The notes: a model not told the origin generated them from the letters alone. Counted from the first letter of the stretch, positions 52,365 through 63,500 are shown. The stretch is 64,000 nucleotides of DNA from Chryseobacterium sp. CY350 (GCF_027945075.1 NZ_CP116034.1:2108001-2172000), one strand, 5' to 3'. Program-made: numbers and translations.

Positions 52365-53657
52365 TTATTTTCCTAAGATTGTTTTAGCGGTAACAAATTC
52401 TTTTAAAGCTAATAAAGAAAGTTCAGTTCCGTAACCTGAAGATTTTGTTCCTCCAAACGGAAAACGAGGGTCAGAGCTGGTCATCCTGTTAATGTTCACA
52501 GTTCCAGATTCCAACCCATCGATGAAAAATTTTTGTCTTTCTGCATTTTTTGTCCACACAGAATTTGAAAGTCCAAACGGAATATTGTTTGCCATTTCTA
52601 AAGCTTCATCATCGTTTTCGGCAATCATAATCATCCCGAGCGGTCCAAACAATTCCTCTTGCAATATAGGATTTCCTTCTTTCACAGTAATTAAACCTGG
52701 AATAAATTCAGTTTCAGAAATTCTTTCTAGAGGAATAATCGCTTCCGCACCATTATCTAAAGCCTTCTGATATTGTTTTTCTAAATCTTCAGCCAAATCA
52801 GCTTTTGCCATCCCACCAATCTTTGTATCCTTATTCATAGGATCTGAGGGAACATATTTTTTATATTCTTCAATAAATTTTGGTAAGAAATCAAATTCAA
52901 TATTTTTCTGAATAATAAATCTTTTGGCAGCTACACAAGTCTGTCCGCAGTTTTGAAGTCTTGCCAAAGCACCAACTTTCGCAGCTTCGTCTAATTCGGC
53001 ATCATCCAAAATAATAAAAGCATCACTTCCTCCTAACTCCAGCAACGACTTTTTGATTTTCTGTCCGGCAATTGACGCGACTTCTGCGCCGGCTTTTTCA
53101 CTTCCGGTAAGACTTACTGCTTTAACAGTCGGATGTTCAAGAATTTCTTTTACTTCTTTGTGTCCGACTTCCAGATTTTGAAAAACGCCTTCAGGAAAAC
53201 CAGCTTTTAACAACGTTTCTTCAATAGCATTTCCGCTTCCAAAACAGATTGAAGCGTGCTTTAAAACAACTGTATTTCCGGCTAAAATTGTGGGTATCGC
53301 AAATCTCAGAACCTGCCAAAAAGGAAAATTCCAAGGCATCACTCCTAAAACTACTCCTTTCGGTACGTAGTGAATTTCTGAAATTTGATATTCAGATTCA
53401 ATCTTATCAGGACTCAAAACATTTTCGGCATTAGCGTAATAAGCCATCATCACAGCACATTTTTCAACTTCTGCAATAGATTGCGAAATGGGCTTATTCA
53501 TCTCTTTCGTTATTATTGTACCGAATTCTTCAGATCTACTTCTGAACAATTCCGCAGCTTTTGCAATCAGCCTTTGTCGTTCTTCAAACGTTATATTTTT
53601 CCATTGTTTAAAAGCACTATCCGCTTTTATCAACTTGCTTTCTATTAATTTTTCCAT
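52365..53657 (-). CDS. NAD(P)-dependent aldehyde dehydrogenase, succinate-semialdehyde type
   Basis: 430 residues. Aldehyde dehydrogenase fold with PWNFPFWQVLRFA, cofactor-region LTGSEKAGAEVA, the general base Glu in LELGGSDAFIIL (about residue 231) and the catalytic Cys in NCGQTCVAAKR (about residue 265). The short length and GTESSL-type end agree with the NAD-dependent succinate-semialdehyde dehydrogenase subgroup of Bacteroidota. Single gene converging on pyk; substrate is not certain from sequence. Confidence 0.88.
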   Translation of the reverse strand: MEKLIESKLIKADSAFKQWKNITFEERQRLIAKAAELFRSRSEEFGTIITKEMNKPISQSIAEVEKCAVMMAYYANAENVLSPDKIESEYQISEIHYVPKGVVLGVMPWNFPFWQVLRFAIPTILAGNTVVLKHASICFGSGNAIEETLLKAGFPEGVFQNLEVGHKEVKEILEHPTVKAVSLTGSEKAGAEVASIAGQKIKKSLLELGGSDAFIILDDAELDEAAKVGALARLQNCGQTCVAAKRFIIQKNIEFDFLPKFIEEYKKYVPSDPMNKDTKIGGMAKADLAEDLEKQYQKALDNGAEAIIPLERISETEFIPGLITVKEGNPILQEELFGPLGMIMIAENDDEALEMANNIPFGLSNSVWTKNAERQKFFIDGLESGTVNINRMTSSDPRFPFGGTKSSGYGTELSLLALKEFVTAKTILGK

Positions 53658-53784
53658 TGTATTATTCCATTTAAATTCAAATAATGAATTTCTAAACCTC
53701 TGGATAAGGCATTATCAAACCAACAAAAGACATTCCTTCATGGTTATCAAAAAGATGATACTATCTATTAAAGAATTACTGAAA

Positions 53785-54699
53785 TTAAATCATCAACCAT
53801 TCATTCGCAAGACTAGCTGCCAATCTAGCTGTTCTTTCCTGAATATCAAATTGAGGATTAACTTCTGCTACATCCAATGCGACAAGCTTTTCGCTCTTTA
53901 AAATATGTTTGTAAAAGTGCATAAATGCAGCATCTGCAAAAATCCCATTGTATGCCGCTGCAGAAACTCCGGGTGCGATTGAAGTATTAAAAACATCCAT
54001 GCATATAGTAAGATAAAGAATATCTACCATTTCTAAGAGTTCATCAATACGCTCATAAACTGACGGTAGATTTTCAAAAAAAAGTTCGTCTGCCAAAATA
54101 TATTTCATACCAAGCTGATGAGCGGTATCAAACAATTTTAAAGTATTTGAATTTCTCTGAATTCCAATATGAAGCGTATGATTGTTCTGTTCCTGAGCAA
54201 TCTGCCAAAATCCAGTACCGGAGGTTGCTCCTACTCCATCTTCAGGTCGTCGGTTATCAAAATGTGCATCAATGTTAATAATCCCTATTTTCTTATCGGG
54301 AAAAGCATTCCTAATACCGGAATAGTGAGCAAATGTAACCTCATGACCACCGCCTAAAACCAGAGATCTTGCACCTTTGGCCATTACTTTGGAAACATTT
54401 TCAGATAGTTTTTGCTGTGCTTGTTCTAAATCTCCATCATCACAAGTAACATTTCCAAAATCAAGCATCGAAAAATCCGGCATGATGACTGGGAAATTTG
54501 CCATATTTTTTCTGATAAGATCGGGAGCATCTTTTGCACCTTCTCTACCTTTATTTCTTATCACACCTTCATCTACTGCAAAACCGTGTAAAACGAAATC
54601 ATTAGTTATAATAAGATCGTGATTTTCTGCTTCCTGCACACGCTGAAAAAGTCTGTGATATAATGGTTCTTCTCCGTCTAATCTTCCTTGCCAGATCAT
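53785..54699 (-). CDS. hutG: Formimidoylglutamase
   Basis: 304 residues of the arginase/agmatinase superfamily. Manganese ligands are visible in LGGGHEVTFAHYSG (His about residue 121), INIDAHFDNR (Asp-x-His-x-x-Asp) and TICMDVFNTSIAPGVSAAAYNG. The GVGATSGTGFWQI loop fits formimidoylglutamase, which splits formimidoyl-glutamate to glutamate and formamide in histidine breakdown. It follows the split DUF695-like gene by 5 bp, with hutI further upstream, confirming the hut assignment. Confidence 0.92.
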   Translation of the reverse strand: MIWQGRLDGEEPLYHRLFQRVQEAENHDLIITNDFVLHGFAVDEGVIRNKGREGAKDAPDLIRKNMANFPVIMPDFSMLDFGNVTCDDGDLEQAQQKLSENVSKVMAKGARSLVLGGGHEVTFAHYSGIRNAFPDKKIGIINIDAHFDNRRPEDGVGATSGTGFWQIAQEQNNHTLHIGIQRNSNTLKLFDTAHQLGMKYILADELFFENLPSVYERIDELLEMVDILYLTICMDVFNTSIAPGVSAAAYNGIFADAAFMHFYKHILKSEKLVALDVAEVNPQFDIQERTARLAASLANEWLMI

Positions 54700-54704
54700 A
54701 ATTT

Positions 54705-54938
54705 TTAATTGTTTTGATTGATGTTATAGCGTTCGAAACTTTGCCAGTATTTGTCTTTGTAAATTTCCAGCGTCATCTTGTATTCAGGATTATCTTTAAT
54801 TATCTTCTGAAAAACTATGGATGGCTCTCTGAAATCTTTACTTGCAAAATAAGTCTCTTTAATACTATCTGCACTTTCCCTGCCAATGTATAAATGACCG
54901 TTTCCATTTTTAAGTTCTGCGATCAGTTTTTCTTCCAT
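54705..54938 (-). CDS. C-terminal remnant of the split DUF695-like protein
   Basis: 77 residues from an internal ATG 54938; corresponds to the end of DUF695. Probably not an independent gene, since 36 codons between the stop and this ATG continue the same domain. Confidence 0.45.
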   Translation of the reverse strand: MEEKLIAELKNGNGHLYIGRESADSIKETYFASKDFREPSIVFQKIIKDNPEYKMTLEIYKDKYWQSFERYNINQNN

Positions 54939-55046
54939 ATCAGTGAGTAGATCGTAGTCATGCTTCTCGGGAAGACCGTTATTATTTTCTACATTGTAGT
55001 GTATTTTCAGAACTGAAATCCACGGATAAGAAGCCTTTGAGTCGTA

Positions 55047-55814
55047 TTATAATAGTGAAGTATTGATTGCAGCAATGAGCGGAAAACCGTTTTGCAGACT
55101 CGCTTCAAAAATTGAGAATCTATCTTCTTCGTCGAAGTTTTTAATGTTTTTATATTTCTCTGTAAATTCTCTTTCCCTCCACTGCAAAAAGTCTTTTAAT
55201 TTAATTACAGGAATGAGATCTTTTGTTGCTTCATTTTTTCCGATGACATTAAATGTATCAATCTGCGTGGCAAAATTTAGTTCACCTAAAAAATTATCTA
55301 AAAAGATACAGACTCCTGTTACTGCAGAATTCTTATTTTCGGAATTCAGATGATCGTAAACAAATGTAATGTCGATCTCGTCCGGATAACCTTCGATTTC
55401 ATTAGCATAAAAATGAATATTTTCTGTAGTAAATTCATGGTCTTCCATCCGAATACCGCTGTCCATATTCATCTCCGGTTTTAGTGCCGTAAATTTCCAG
55501 TTATGTAATTTGGGAGCGGCAGCAATAATTTCTTCTGCAAAAACTATATTCTTAATTTCGCCCTCTGCAGTAATAATCAATTCTACGGTCTCATCGTCTG
55601 TCATCCCGGCAAGAAAGTAAAAACCCTCATTAATCTTGCGCAGTTGAGCGGCCATCAAATCAAAAAAATCAGTTTCAATACCGATTTGATTTTTCACAGT
55701 CTCATGAAAATCTTTTTCTTTCGTTAAAAACCAGTTCCAGAAATCCTGATAGGTTTGAATTTCAGCATCAGCCTCTTCTTCCTTCTTTCCAAAAACTTTA
55801 TTAAATATTCCCAT
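55047..55814 (-). CDS. N-terminal part of the split DUF695-like protein
   Basis: 255 residues ending NTSLL at the in-frame TAA. Acidic, cytoplasmic, no signal peptide. It would be made as a truncated protein if the stop is real. It begins 2 bp after hutI stops. Confidence 0.7.
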   Translation of the reverse strand: MGIFNKVFGKKEEEADAEIQTYQDFWNWFLTKEKDFHETVKNQIGIETDFFDLMAAQLRKINEGFYFLAGMTDDETVELIITAEGEIKNIVFAEEIIAAAPKLHNWKFTALKPEMNMDSGIRMEDHEFTTENIHFYANEIEGYPDEIDITFVYDHLNSENKNSAVTGVCIFLDNFLGELNFATQIDTFNVIGKNEATKDLIPVIKLKDFLQWREREFTEKYKNIKNFDEEDRFSIFEASLQNGFPLIAAINTSLL

Positions 55815-55816
55815 AC

Positions 55817-57043
55817 TTATTTTGCTTTCACACCATCTATAAAAACATTCTGCGCTTTTAAACTTCCCTGATTGTACAAAACATTCTGAAAATTATCTGT
55901 TTTATAGGTCACAAAATCAGCTTTAAGTCCGGCTGCTAATCGTCCTCTGTCTTCCAGACCCAGAGCATAAGCAGAGCGAAAAGTAATTCCCGCCAAAACT
56001 TCTGCTGTCGTCAGTTTTTCGAATGTTGCTAAAATAGAAGCCTGTGTAATTAAATTTCCCATCGGAGCAGATCCGGGATTCCAGTCACTTGCGATTGCTA
56101 AAATTGCACCTGCATCTAATAATTTTCTAGCAGGAGTAAATTTTTCACCTAAGCCTAAACTTGCCCCAGGAAGCGCAGTTGCAACTGTATCCGATTGAGC
56201 CAAAAACTCAATATCTTCATCAATTGTTGCTTCCAGATGGTCTGCCGATTGAGCTCCAACTTCTACTGCTATTCTTGAACTTCCTGCTGTAAACTGATCT
56301 GCATGAACTGTAATTTTAAAACCTAAATCTTTAGTTTTCAACAAGAATTCTTTACTTTCCTCCGGTTGAAATGCTGATTTTTCAATAAATATATCTACTC
56401 TTTTAGCAAGGTTTTCTTCTTTTACTTTGGGTAAAATTTCATTTAAAATATAATTCAAATAAGCTTTATTATCTCCATCAAAATCCCTAGGTTTCAGATG
56501 CGCAGACAAACAGGTAGGAACCAAAGTTGCCCGTGTTTGAGACTGAGCTTCTTTAATGATTCGAAGCATTTTTAATTCATTTTCAACATCCAGACCGTAT
56601 CCGCTTTTTACTTCAATGGTTGTTATTCCTAAATCAATTAAAATATTTATTCTTTCTAATAAAGTCTTTAATAATTCTTCTTTTGAGGCATTTCTGGTAT
56701 GTTGTACCGAACTCCAGATTCCTCCTCCGTTTTCTGCAATTTCCAGATAGCTTTTTCCTGCATTCCGCATAGCAAAATCATTCGCCCGGTTTCCACCGAA
56801 ACAAATATGAGTATGTGAGTCTACAAAAGCCGGAAGAACAATCTGATCACCTTCAACTGCTTCGATTTTTATATTTTGATTTTCTGATTTTAAAGTTTCA
56901 AAATTTCCTACTTTTTGGATGGTATTGTCACCGACTATAATTCCTCCATCAATAATAATTTCGAGTTGTTCGTCAGAAAGTTTTCCTCTTAGCGGAAGAT
57001 TGGCAAGTGTTACAACTTGCTTGAAAGGTCCAATTAATTTCAT
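55817..57043 (-). CDS. hutI: Imidazolonepropionase
   Basis: 408 residues, amidohydrolase superfamily. Metal ligands in VDSHTHICFGG (about residue 76), HADQF (about residue 244) and SDWNPGSAPMGN (about residue 316); RANDFAMRNAGKSYLEIAENGGGI and VEVKSGYGLD-like TIEVKSGYGLDVENELKML are specific to HutI. It hydrolyses imidazolonepropionate to formimidoyl-glutamate, the substrate of hutG downstream. hutH and hutU are not in the window. Confidence 0.96.
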   Translation of the reverse strand: MKLIGPFKQVVTLANLPLRGKLSDEQLEIIIDGGIIVGDNTIQKVGNFETLKSENQNIKIEAVEGDQIVLPAFVDSHTHICFGGNRANDFAMRNAGKSYLEIAENGGGIWSSVQHTRNASKEELLKTLLERINILIDLGITTIEVKSGYGLDVENELKMLRIIKEAQSQTRATLVPTCLSAHLKPRDFDGDNKAYLNYILNEILPKVKEENLAKRVDIFIEKSAFQPEESKEFLLKTKDLGFKITVHADQFTAGSSRIAVEVGAQSADHLEATIDEDIEFLAQSDTVATALPGASLGLGEKFTPARKLLDAGAILAIASDWNPGSAPMGNLITQASILATFEKLTTAEVLAGITFRSAYALGLEDRGRLAAGLKADFVTYKTDNFQNVLYNQGSLKAQNVFIDGVKAK

Positions 57044-57239
57044 TAAATTAAGGTTAAGATTGATGTTGAGGCCAAATTCGCAACGCTGAATTTTTCTCTC
57101 TCAAAAATACTTAAAATATATCAATTTGCTAAATGATGTGTCTTCAGATTTGTAACCTTAAAATCAGGGAGAATTTTTCTCAATCTCAGTCTCCGCCTAA
57201 ACCTAAATTCCCTATCTTTGAAGTAAATGAAATGAATTA

Positions 57240-58262
57240 ATGCCAGATTTTTTACATCCTGATAAGGAAAATTTTTCCGATGACGAACTGATACAGGAAG
57301 AGAAAATTCGTCCGCAGAGTTTCAAAGATTTTGCCGGACAAAGAAAGACACTTGAAAATCTCGAAGTCTTCGTAGCTGCTGCCAAAAATCGTGGTGGCGC
57401 GCTCGACCATGTACTTTTGCATGGTCCGCCGGGATTAGGAAAAACTACGCTATCAAATATTATAGCCAACGAATTGGGAGTGAATTGTAAAATTACTTCT
57501 GGTCCTGTCTTAGATAAACCAGGAAGTTTAGCCGGCTTACTGACCAATTTAGAAGAGAATGATGTGCTTTTCATTGATGAAATTCACAGACTTTCTCCTA
57601 TTGTAGAAGAGTATCTTTATTCGGCAATGGAAGATTATAAGATTGACATCATGCTGGAAACGGGTCCGAATGCAAGAAGCGTTCAGATCAGTTTAAATCC
57701 TTTCACATTAGTTGGAGCAACGACCAGAAGTGGAATGCTGACAAAACCAATGTTGGCAAGATTCGGGATTCAGAGCAGATTAGAATATTATTCGATTGAA
57801 TTACTTTCAACAATTATTATCAGAAGTGCAAGAGTTTTGGGTGTGACGATTTATGAAGATGCCGCAATTGAAATTGCCAGAAGAAGTCGTGGTACACCGA
57901 GAATTGCAAACGCTTTATTGAGAAGAGTTCGTGATTTTGCGGAAATAAAAGGAAATGGTGAAATTGAAATTAACATCACTACTTATGCCTTAAATTCTTT
58001 AAATGTAGACGAATTTGGTTTGGATGAAATGGATAATAAAATCATGCGTGTCATGATTGAAAACTTTAAAGGGAAACCTGTAGGAATCTCTGCGTTGGCA
58101 ACTTCAATTGCAGAAAATCCTGAGACTTTGGAGGAAGTTTATGAACCGTTTCTGATTCAGGAAGGATTTATCATCAGAACGCCAAGAGGACGAGAAGTGA
58201 CAGAAAAAGCTTATCGTCATTTAAATATTGCGATACCGAGAAATCCGGGAGAATTATTTTAA
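57240..58262 (+). CDS. ruvB: Holliday junction branch migration helicase RuvB
   Basis: 340 residues. Walker [15 protein letters not shown], Walker [13 protein letters not shown], sensor [19 protein letters not shown] and arginine region [22 protein letters not shown] are all canonical. With RuvA it drives branch migration in recombination. Divergent from hutI; first gene of ruvB-paiB-MBL-coaE, next start 1 bp after its stop. Confidence 0.98.
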   Translation: MPDFLHPDKENFSDDELIQEEKIRPQSFKDFAGQRKTLENLEVFVAAAKNRGGALDHVLLHGPPGLGKTTLSNIIANELGVNCKITSGPVLDKPGSLAGLLTNLEENDVLFIDEIHRLSPIVEEYLYSAMEDYKIDIMLETGPNARSVQISLNPFTLVGATTRSGMLTKPMLARFGIQSRLEYYSIELLSTIIIRSARVLGVTIYEDAAIEIARRSRGTPRIANALLRRVRDFAEIKGNGEIEINITTYALNSLNVDEFGLDEMDNKIMRVMIENFKGKPVGISALATSIAENPETLEEVYEPFLIQEGFIIRTPRGREVTEKAYRHLNIAIPRNPGELF

Positions 58263-58263
58263 T

Positions 58264-58875
58264 ATGTTTATACCTAAAATTTACCGAAGTGAAGATGATC
58301 ATTTGATGAGAGAAATCATCAAAGAAAATGCTTTTGCTTTATTGATTTCGTCAAAGGATAAAATTAGAGCAACGCATTCTATGATGATGCTTAACGAAGA
58401 TGATCCAGAGAAAATTTATATTGAAACCCATATTTCTAAAGCCAATCCGCAGGCAAAAATTCTGCTGGATGAGGATGAAGTTCTATGCGATTTTTTAGGA
58501 GCGCACACGTATATCTCAAGCAGCTGGTATAATCATTTGAATGTTTCTACCTGGAATTATGAGGCTGTTCAAATTTATGGGAAAATTAAACTCATGAATA
58601 AGGAAGAACTTTATAATCATCTTGAAAAACTAACTACAAAATACGAGCAAACTCAGAAATGCCCGGTATTCGTAAAGGATATGGGTAAAGAATTTGTAGA
58701 AAAGGAAATGAAAGGTGCTTTCGGAATTAAAATATTTCCTACCGAAATTTATATCAATCAAAAACTGTCTCAAAACAGAAAAGAAGCAGATTATCAAAAT
58801 ATTATTTCTAATCTGGAACAATTCGGCGATGAAAACAGCAGAAAAATTGCTGATAAAATGAAATCAATAAATTAA
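58264..58875 (+). CDS. FMN-binding PaiB-like protein
   Basis: 203 residues from ATG 58264; the longer frame overlaps ruvB by 35 bp and has no family support. MFIPKIYRSEDDHLMREIIKENAFALLIS, HISKANPQAKIL and FLGAHTYISSSWYNHLNVSTWNYEAVQIYG match the PaiB/FMN-binding negative regulator family. Those proteins have a flavin-reductase-like split barrel and were first named as regulators of sporulation enzymes in Bacillus; here the function is unknown. Confidence 0.88.
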   Translation: MFIPKIYRSEDDHLMREIIKENAFALLISSKDKIRATHSMMMLNEDDPEKIYIETHISKANPQAKILLDEDEVLCDFLGAHTYISSSWYNHLNVSTWNYEAVQIYGKIKLMNKEELYNHLEKLTTKYEQTQKCPVFVKDMGKEFVEKEMKGAFGIKIFPTEIYINQKLSQNRKEADYQNIISNLEQFGDENSRKIADKMKSIN

Positions 58876-58890
58876 AATAACAAAAATTAT

Positions 58891-59757
58891 ATGAAACTAT
58901 ATCCTATCCAATGCGGAAAATTCAAGCTCGACGGCGGAGCGATGTTTGGAGTCGTCCCGAAGAGTCTGTGGGAAAAAACCAATCCGGCAGACGAGAAAAA
59001 TTTAATTGAGTTGGGAACCCGATCTTTACTAATTGAAGATGGGAAAAAATTAATTCTCGTAGACTGCGGTCTAGGAAATAAACAGGATGATAAATTCTTT
59101 GGCCATTATTCTCTGTGGGGCGATGATACTTTAGATAAGAATCTAAACAAATTTGGTTTTGTTAAGGATGATATTACCGATGTATTTTTAACGCATTTAC
59201 ATTTTGACCACTGCGGTGGCGCGATCGAATGGAATGACGATAAATCTGGTTACAGACCTGCGTTTAAAAATGCTCAGTTCTGGACGAATGAAAATCACTG
59301 GAAGTGGGCGACAGAGCCAAACGCAAGAGAAAAAGCAAGTTTTTTAAAGGAAAATATTTTACCAATTCAAGAAAGCGGCCAACTCGGATTTCTGCCACTT
59401 CCAGCTAATGGAAATTATGGTTTTTCTCCGGATCTTAAAATGGATGTCATCTTTGTAGATGGTCACACCGAAAAGCAAATGCTTCCCGTGATTCAGTATC
59501 AGGAAAAAACGATTGTTTTTGCTGCAGATTTGATTCCGACCGCCGGACATATTCCACAGGTTTATGTCATGGGTTACGACACAAGACCTTTACTAACGGT
59601 TGAGGAGAAAGCGAAATTCTTAAAACAATGTGTGGATAACGATTATCTGCTGTTTTTTGAACACGACGCTCATCACGAGCTCGCAAGCCTAAAAATGACT
59701 GAAAAGGGTGTAAGATTGGATGAAACATTTAGCTTTAATGAAGTTTTTGGTTACTAA
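58891..59757 (+). CDS. Metallo-beta-lactamase-fold hydrolase
   Basis: 288 residues, no signal peptide. Zinc-binding HLHFDHCGG near residue 110, downstream VFVDGHTEKQML and FAADLIPT (metal Asp) and FFEHDAHHE (His). This group includes lactonases and other hydrolases; the substrate is not set by sequence. 2 bp before coaE, so in the same transcript. Confidence 0.88.
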   Translation: MKLYPIQCGKFKLDGGAMFGVVPKSLWEKTNPADEKNLIELGTRSLLIEDGKKLILVDCGLGNKQDDKFFGHYSLWGDDTLDKNLNKFGFVKDDITDVFLTHLHFDHCGGAIEWNDDKSGYRPAFKNAQFWTNENHWKWATEPNAREKASFLKENILPIQESGQLGFLPLPANGNYGFSPDLKMDVIFVDGHTEKQMLPVIQYQEKTIVFAADLIPTAGHIPQVYVMGYDTRPLLTVEEKAKFLKQCVDNDYLLFFEHDAHHELASLKMTEKGVRLDETFSFNEVFGY

Positions 59758-59759
59758 AA

Positions 59760-60389
59760 ATGGAAGAATTAAATACAGAAGCACAAAAAGCTGAACCCGA
59801 TTCGGGACCGAAAGTCATTGGTCTTACAGGAGGAATTGGTTCCGGAAAAAGTACTGTCGCTAAGTTTATAGAAGATTGTGGTTTTCCTGTTTATTACTCG
59901 GATGTAAGAGCTAAAACGATTGTTAATGATCATGATGATTTACGATATAGAATTAAGGATCTTTTAGGAAATGAGTCGTACGATGAAAAAGGCCTTTACA
60001 ACAGAAAATTTGTAGGTGAAAAAGTTTTTAATAATGATGAATTATTACAGCAGCTCAACGCAATCATTCATCCTGCAGTTCGAAATGATTTTGAACATTG
60101 GCTTGCTCAGCAGACAAAATATCTTGTTTTTAAAGAAACGGCTTTACTGTTTGAGCTGAAATTACATCTTCAATGCTATAAATCTTTATTGGTAACTGCC
60201 GAAGATAACATCAGAATAAAAAGAGTGATGGATAGGGATAGTAAAACCTATCGTGAGGTGGAATCTGTAATGGACAATCAAATGCCTGAAAAAGATAAAA
60301 TAAAAATTGCTGATTACATTATTTACAATAATACAAACCTTGACGATCTTCAAGAACAAACCGAAAAAGTTATTTTCGAGATTGAGTAA
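59760..60389 (+). CDS. coaE: Dephospho-CoA kinase
   Basis: 209 residues. P-loop GLTGGIGSGKSTVAKF (residues about 21-36), YYSDVRAKTIVN, IIHPAVRNDFEHW and KETALLFE match CoaE, which phosphorylates dephospho-CoA in the last step of coenzyme A synthesis. A 16-residue N-terminal extension precedes the P-loop. Ends its operon at a terminator. Confidence 0.95.
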   Translation: MEELNTEAQKAEPDSGPKVIGLTGGIGSGKSTVAKFIEDCGFPVYYSDVRAKTIVNDHDDLRYRIKDLLGNESYDEKGLYNRKFVGEKVFNNDELLQQLNAIIHPAVRNDFEHWLAQQTKYLVFKETALLFELKLHLQCYKSLLVTAEDNIRIKRVMDRDSKTYREVESVMDNQMPEKDKIKIADYIIYNNTNLDDLQEQTEKVIFEIE

Positions 60390-60401
60390 AAAATAAAATG
60401 T

Positions 60402-60442
60402 AAATGAAAAACTCGCTGATTAATCAGCGAGTTTTTCATTTT
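60402..60442 (+). terminator. Terminator after coaE
   Basis: AATGAAAAACTCGCTGATT / AATCAGCGAGTTTTTCATT: a long perfect hairpin with a T-rich 3' arm. It is nearly symmetrical and may work in both directions. Confidence 0.85.
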
Positions 60443-60466
60443 GACTATTTGGTTGCCAATAGTAGC

Positions 60467-60500
60467 AAAAAAAATAAGCTCTCATTTCTGAGAGCTTATT
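60467..60500 (-). terminator. Terminator of the large GEVED protein gene
   Basis: Minus-strand AATAAGCTCTC / GAGAGCTTATT hairpin followed by T residues, beyond the stop at 60518. Confidence 0.88.
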
Positions 60501-60517
60501 CTATTATTTAGAAGTTA

Positions 60518-63500
60518 TTATTCTTTAATGAATTTCTTCTGTACAGTACCTTTCACGTCTTCTATGTCGATAACATATAATCCGTTGATCAGTCTGCTAA
60601 CGTCGATCTTATTATTTAAAATCAATCCGCTTGATACCAGTTGACCTGCTGCACTGTAAATTTTGTAATTAGCTTTTTTGCTAATATTTTTCACATTCAG
60701 TACAGTCGTCACAGGATTCGGGTAGATTAAAATATCAGTCTGATTAACTGTGTTTGCAACACCTTGTTTAGATATTCTTACTGTATAATCTTCTACTTCG
60801 CCATTGTCGAAGTTTGCACAATTTACAGGAATTCCATCTTTTTGCATTGCAACTCTCATTCTTACATATTTGTAATCTGTCATGCTCACAAATGCATCTG
60901 CAGGAACACTAAATGTACCACTTGCAGTTGGGTTAGTATTTGGTCCGTCAACAAGGATTCTTTCATTAATATCGAAATATCCATTTCTGTTGAAGTCGAT
61001 CCAAACCGCTACTCCGGCACTTGCACTATTGGTTAATGTCTTATCAATTGTAATTGAGTTACCATTTGATCCCTGAACCATTTCAATATATTTATTCTGA
61101 ACAGTAGTGTAGTCAGAATAATTTGAAGCAGTAGTAATATTGATCATTTCTGGTTTACCTGTTGGTGTCACAGTTACTTTTGAAATATATTCTGTAGCAG
61201 AATTATTTGATGACATTTGGCAATATACAATTGTAGGAGTAGTGAAATAATAAGGAGGCGTAAAGTTGCCCGGTGTACCCGAACAAATGTTTGCTACCTG
61301 CATTTCATATTTAGTTAATTCTAAAAGTCCTGTAATTGTATAAGTGTTTGTGTTAACATTAATAGTCGTCCAGCTAGGAATACCAACCTTTCTATATCTT
61401 AAAACATAACTTCCTGTAGCACCTGCACCAGTAAATGCATCCCAAACTACTTCTGCACTTGTAGGTGTCAACGTAGTAATCGTTAATCCTGGAGGCGGTA
61501 TTTCACAAATTCTGATTGTAGTAAATACCTGAGGATTTGACCATGGGTTTGGTGTAGTTTCACCCACACACTGATTAGCAACCTGTACTTCATAAGTTAC
61601 ATAAGAAGAAAGACCTGTTAATGTCACTGAGTTAGCTGGCGGAGCCGGAGCTACCACAGAAATCCAGGTTGTACTACCTACCGGTCTGTATCTAATTAGG
61701 TATGTTGCACTAGGAACAATTGGGTTCCAAGTAACTACTGCCGATGTAGATGTAATGTTAGTAACCGTCACATTTGGAGGTGTAGGATCACATCTTGTCG
61801 TGAACAATTTAACTGGAGTATAAGCTCCTAAACCACCTGTTGCACATTTTGCAGCAATTCTAACTTCGTATGTAGTTGCTGGCGTTAAACCAGTAAGTTG
61901 TACCGGAGGGTTACCTGTTAACGTTGAAGCATTTACAGTAATCCAAGGTGAAACAGGATTTGTAACTGCTCTGTACTCTAATACAAATGCGATGTTAGTT
62001 GGAACAGATGTCCAATTGACTGTCGCTGAATTTTGAGTGATCGGCGTTACAGTAACGTTCGTTGGAGTTACATTGCTACAAGGTCTCAATTTCACTGCAT
62101 AATCTTCTACTTCACCGTTTACAGGATCAACACACATTACTGATCCGCTACTTCTTTTCAGAATTACTCTAAGCGTAGTAGTAAGCGGTCCTGCGTAGAT
62201 GGCCGGTCCTGCTTGCGGAACATTAAATGTAACCGTTACAGGAGTAGTAGTACTTGATGCAGAAGTCATGATTTTCTCATTCGCTGCAAAAATTCCGTCT
62301 CTGTTGTAGTCAATATAAGCATCAACAGCGTCAGCATATGTAGTGGTTTGCCAAGCTTTTGAAACCGACAATTGATTTCCTGTAGAGCCAACTTCTAAGT
62401 TGATTAATGTTGCGGGAGTGGTATAGCTAATATAATTTGTCTGTAACGATGTATTATCCATCACAGGGAAATTCACTGGTGTAATTTTTACATTTGATAT
62501 GTAGTCGTTAGTACCTGTTCCTACCATTGGACAATATGTCAACGGTGGTGTTGTGAAATTCACAGAAGGACCAAAAGCTCCAGCTGTTCCGTTACAAATT
62601 GTTTTAACCTGAACTTCATAGTTTGTTTGTTCAGTTAAACCAGTAATCGTGTAGAAACTTTGACCTGCAGGAATAGTAACGAAACCTGCCGGCTGCTGTT
62701 GCCAAAGTGTTTGACCGATCTGTCTCCATCTAACCTGATAAGTTGCTCCAGCAGCAGGTAACCAAGATACATAAGCTGTAGTAGCCGTCATGTTAGCAAC
62801 TGTAATATTTGATGGTGCAGCGGTAGTACATGGTAATAAATCGATCAATCTTACAGAATAATCTTCTACTTCTCCCCAAGTAAATCCTCCACAAGGGCTA
62901 GGAACACCTCCTTCAAGAATGATCACTCTCATTCTTACATTTAAGTTTCCTGCGTAAGCTCCCTGAGCAACTGTTGGTACAGAGAAGTTAGGATTGTTTA
63001 CAATTGAGGTCGTATTAGAAGGCGAATCAAGAACTAATTCATTTGGATTATCTCCAAAAATTCCATTTCGGTTAAAATCAATCCAAGCTCTTGTTCCAGA
63101 TGCATACTGGAAATTTGGCCAAACCTTAGTTGCAGAAATACTATTATTAGAAGTTCCTCTGATTAATGTAACTAATCTTGTAGGATCATTCGTATAATCA
63201 GAATAGAATGGTGGTGGCGTTGCAGAGTTACTTACCATAGGAGCATATCCTGTAGGAGTAACTGTTACATTAGATATATATTCATAAACCGTAGTACTTG
63301 TTGGACCTGAAGTACAATAAGTGATCGCCGGCGTTGTAAATGTAGTACTCGGTGAGAATGCACCTGTAGTACCTCCACAAATTGTAGCAACCTGAACTTC
63401 ATACGCCGTAAGCTCTAAAAGACCCGGAATTGTATAACTGCTCGTAAGCGGTGCTGTCAAGGTAATTTGATTCCACGCGCCAGAAGGTGCAGTTCTCCAT

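Larger units (their letters stand above)
54705..55814 (-). pseudogene. DUF695-like gene interrupted by an in-frame TAA
   Basis: One continuous frame of 370 codons from ATG 55814 to 54705, broken only by TAA at 55047-55049. Before the stop, residues 1-255 hold QTYQDFWNWFLTKEKDFHETV, GFYFLAGMTDDETVELIIT and DEIDITFVYDH; after it, YPWISVLKIHYNVENNNGLP, MEEKLIAELKNGNGHLYIG and EIYKDKYWQSFERY follow in the same frame, as expected of one DUF695-type protein. No frameshift is needed. The intact protein's role is unknown. It lies 2 bp after hutI and 5 bp before hutG. Either a recent nonsense mutation, a sequencing error, or two separately made pieces. Confidence 0.8.
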
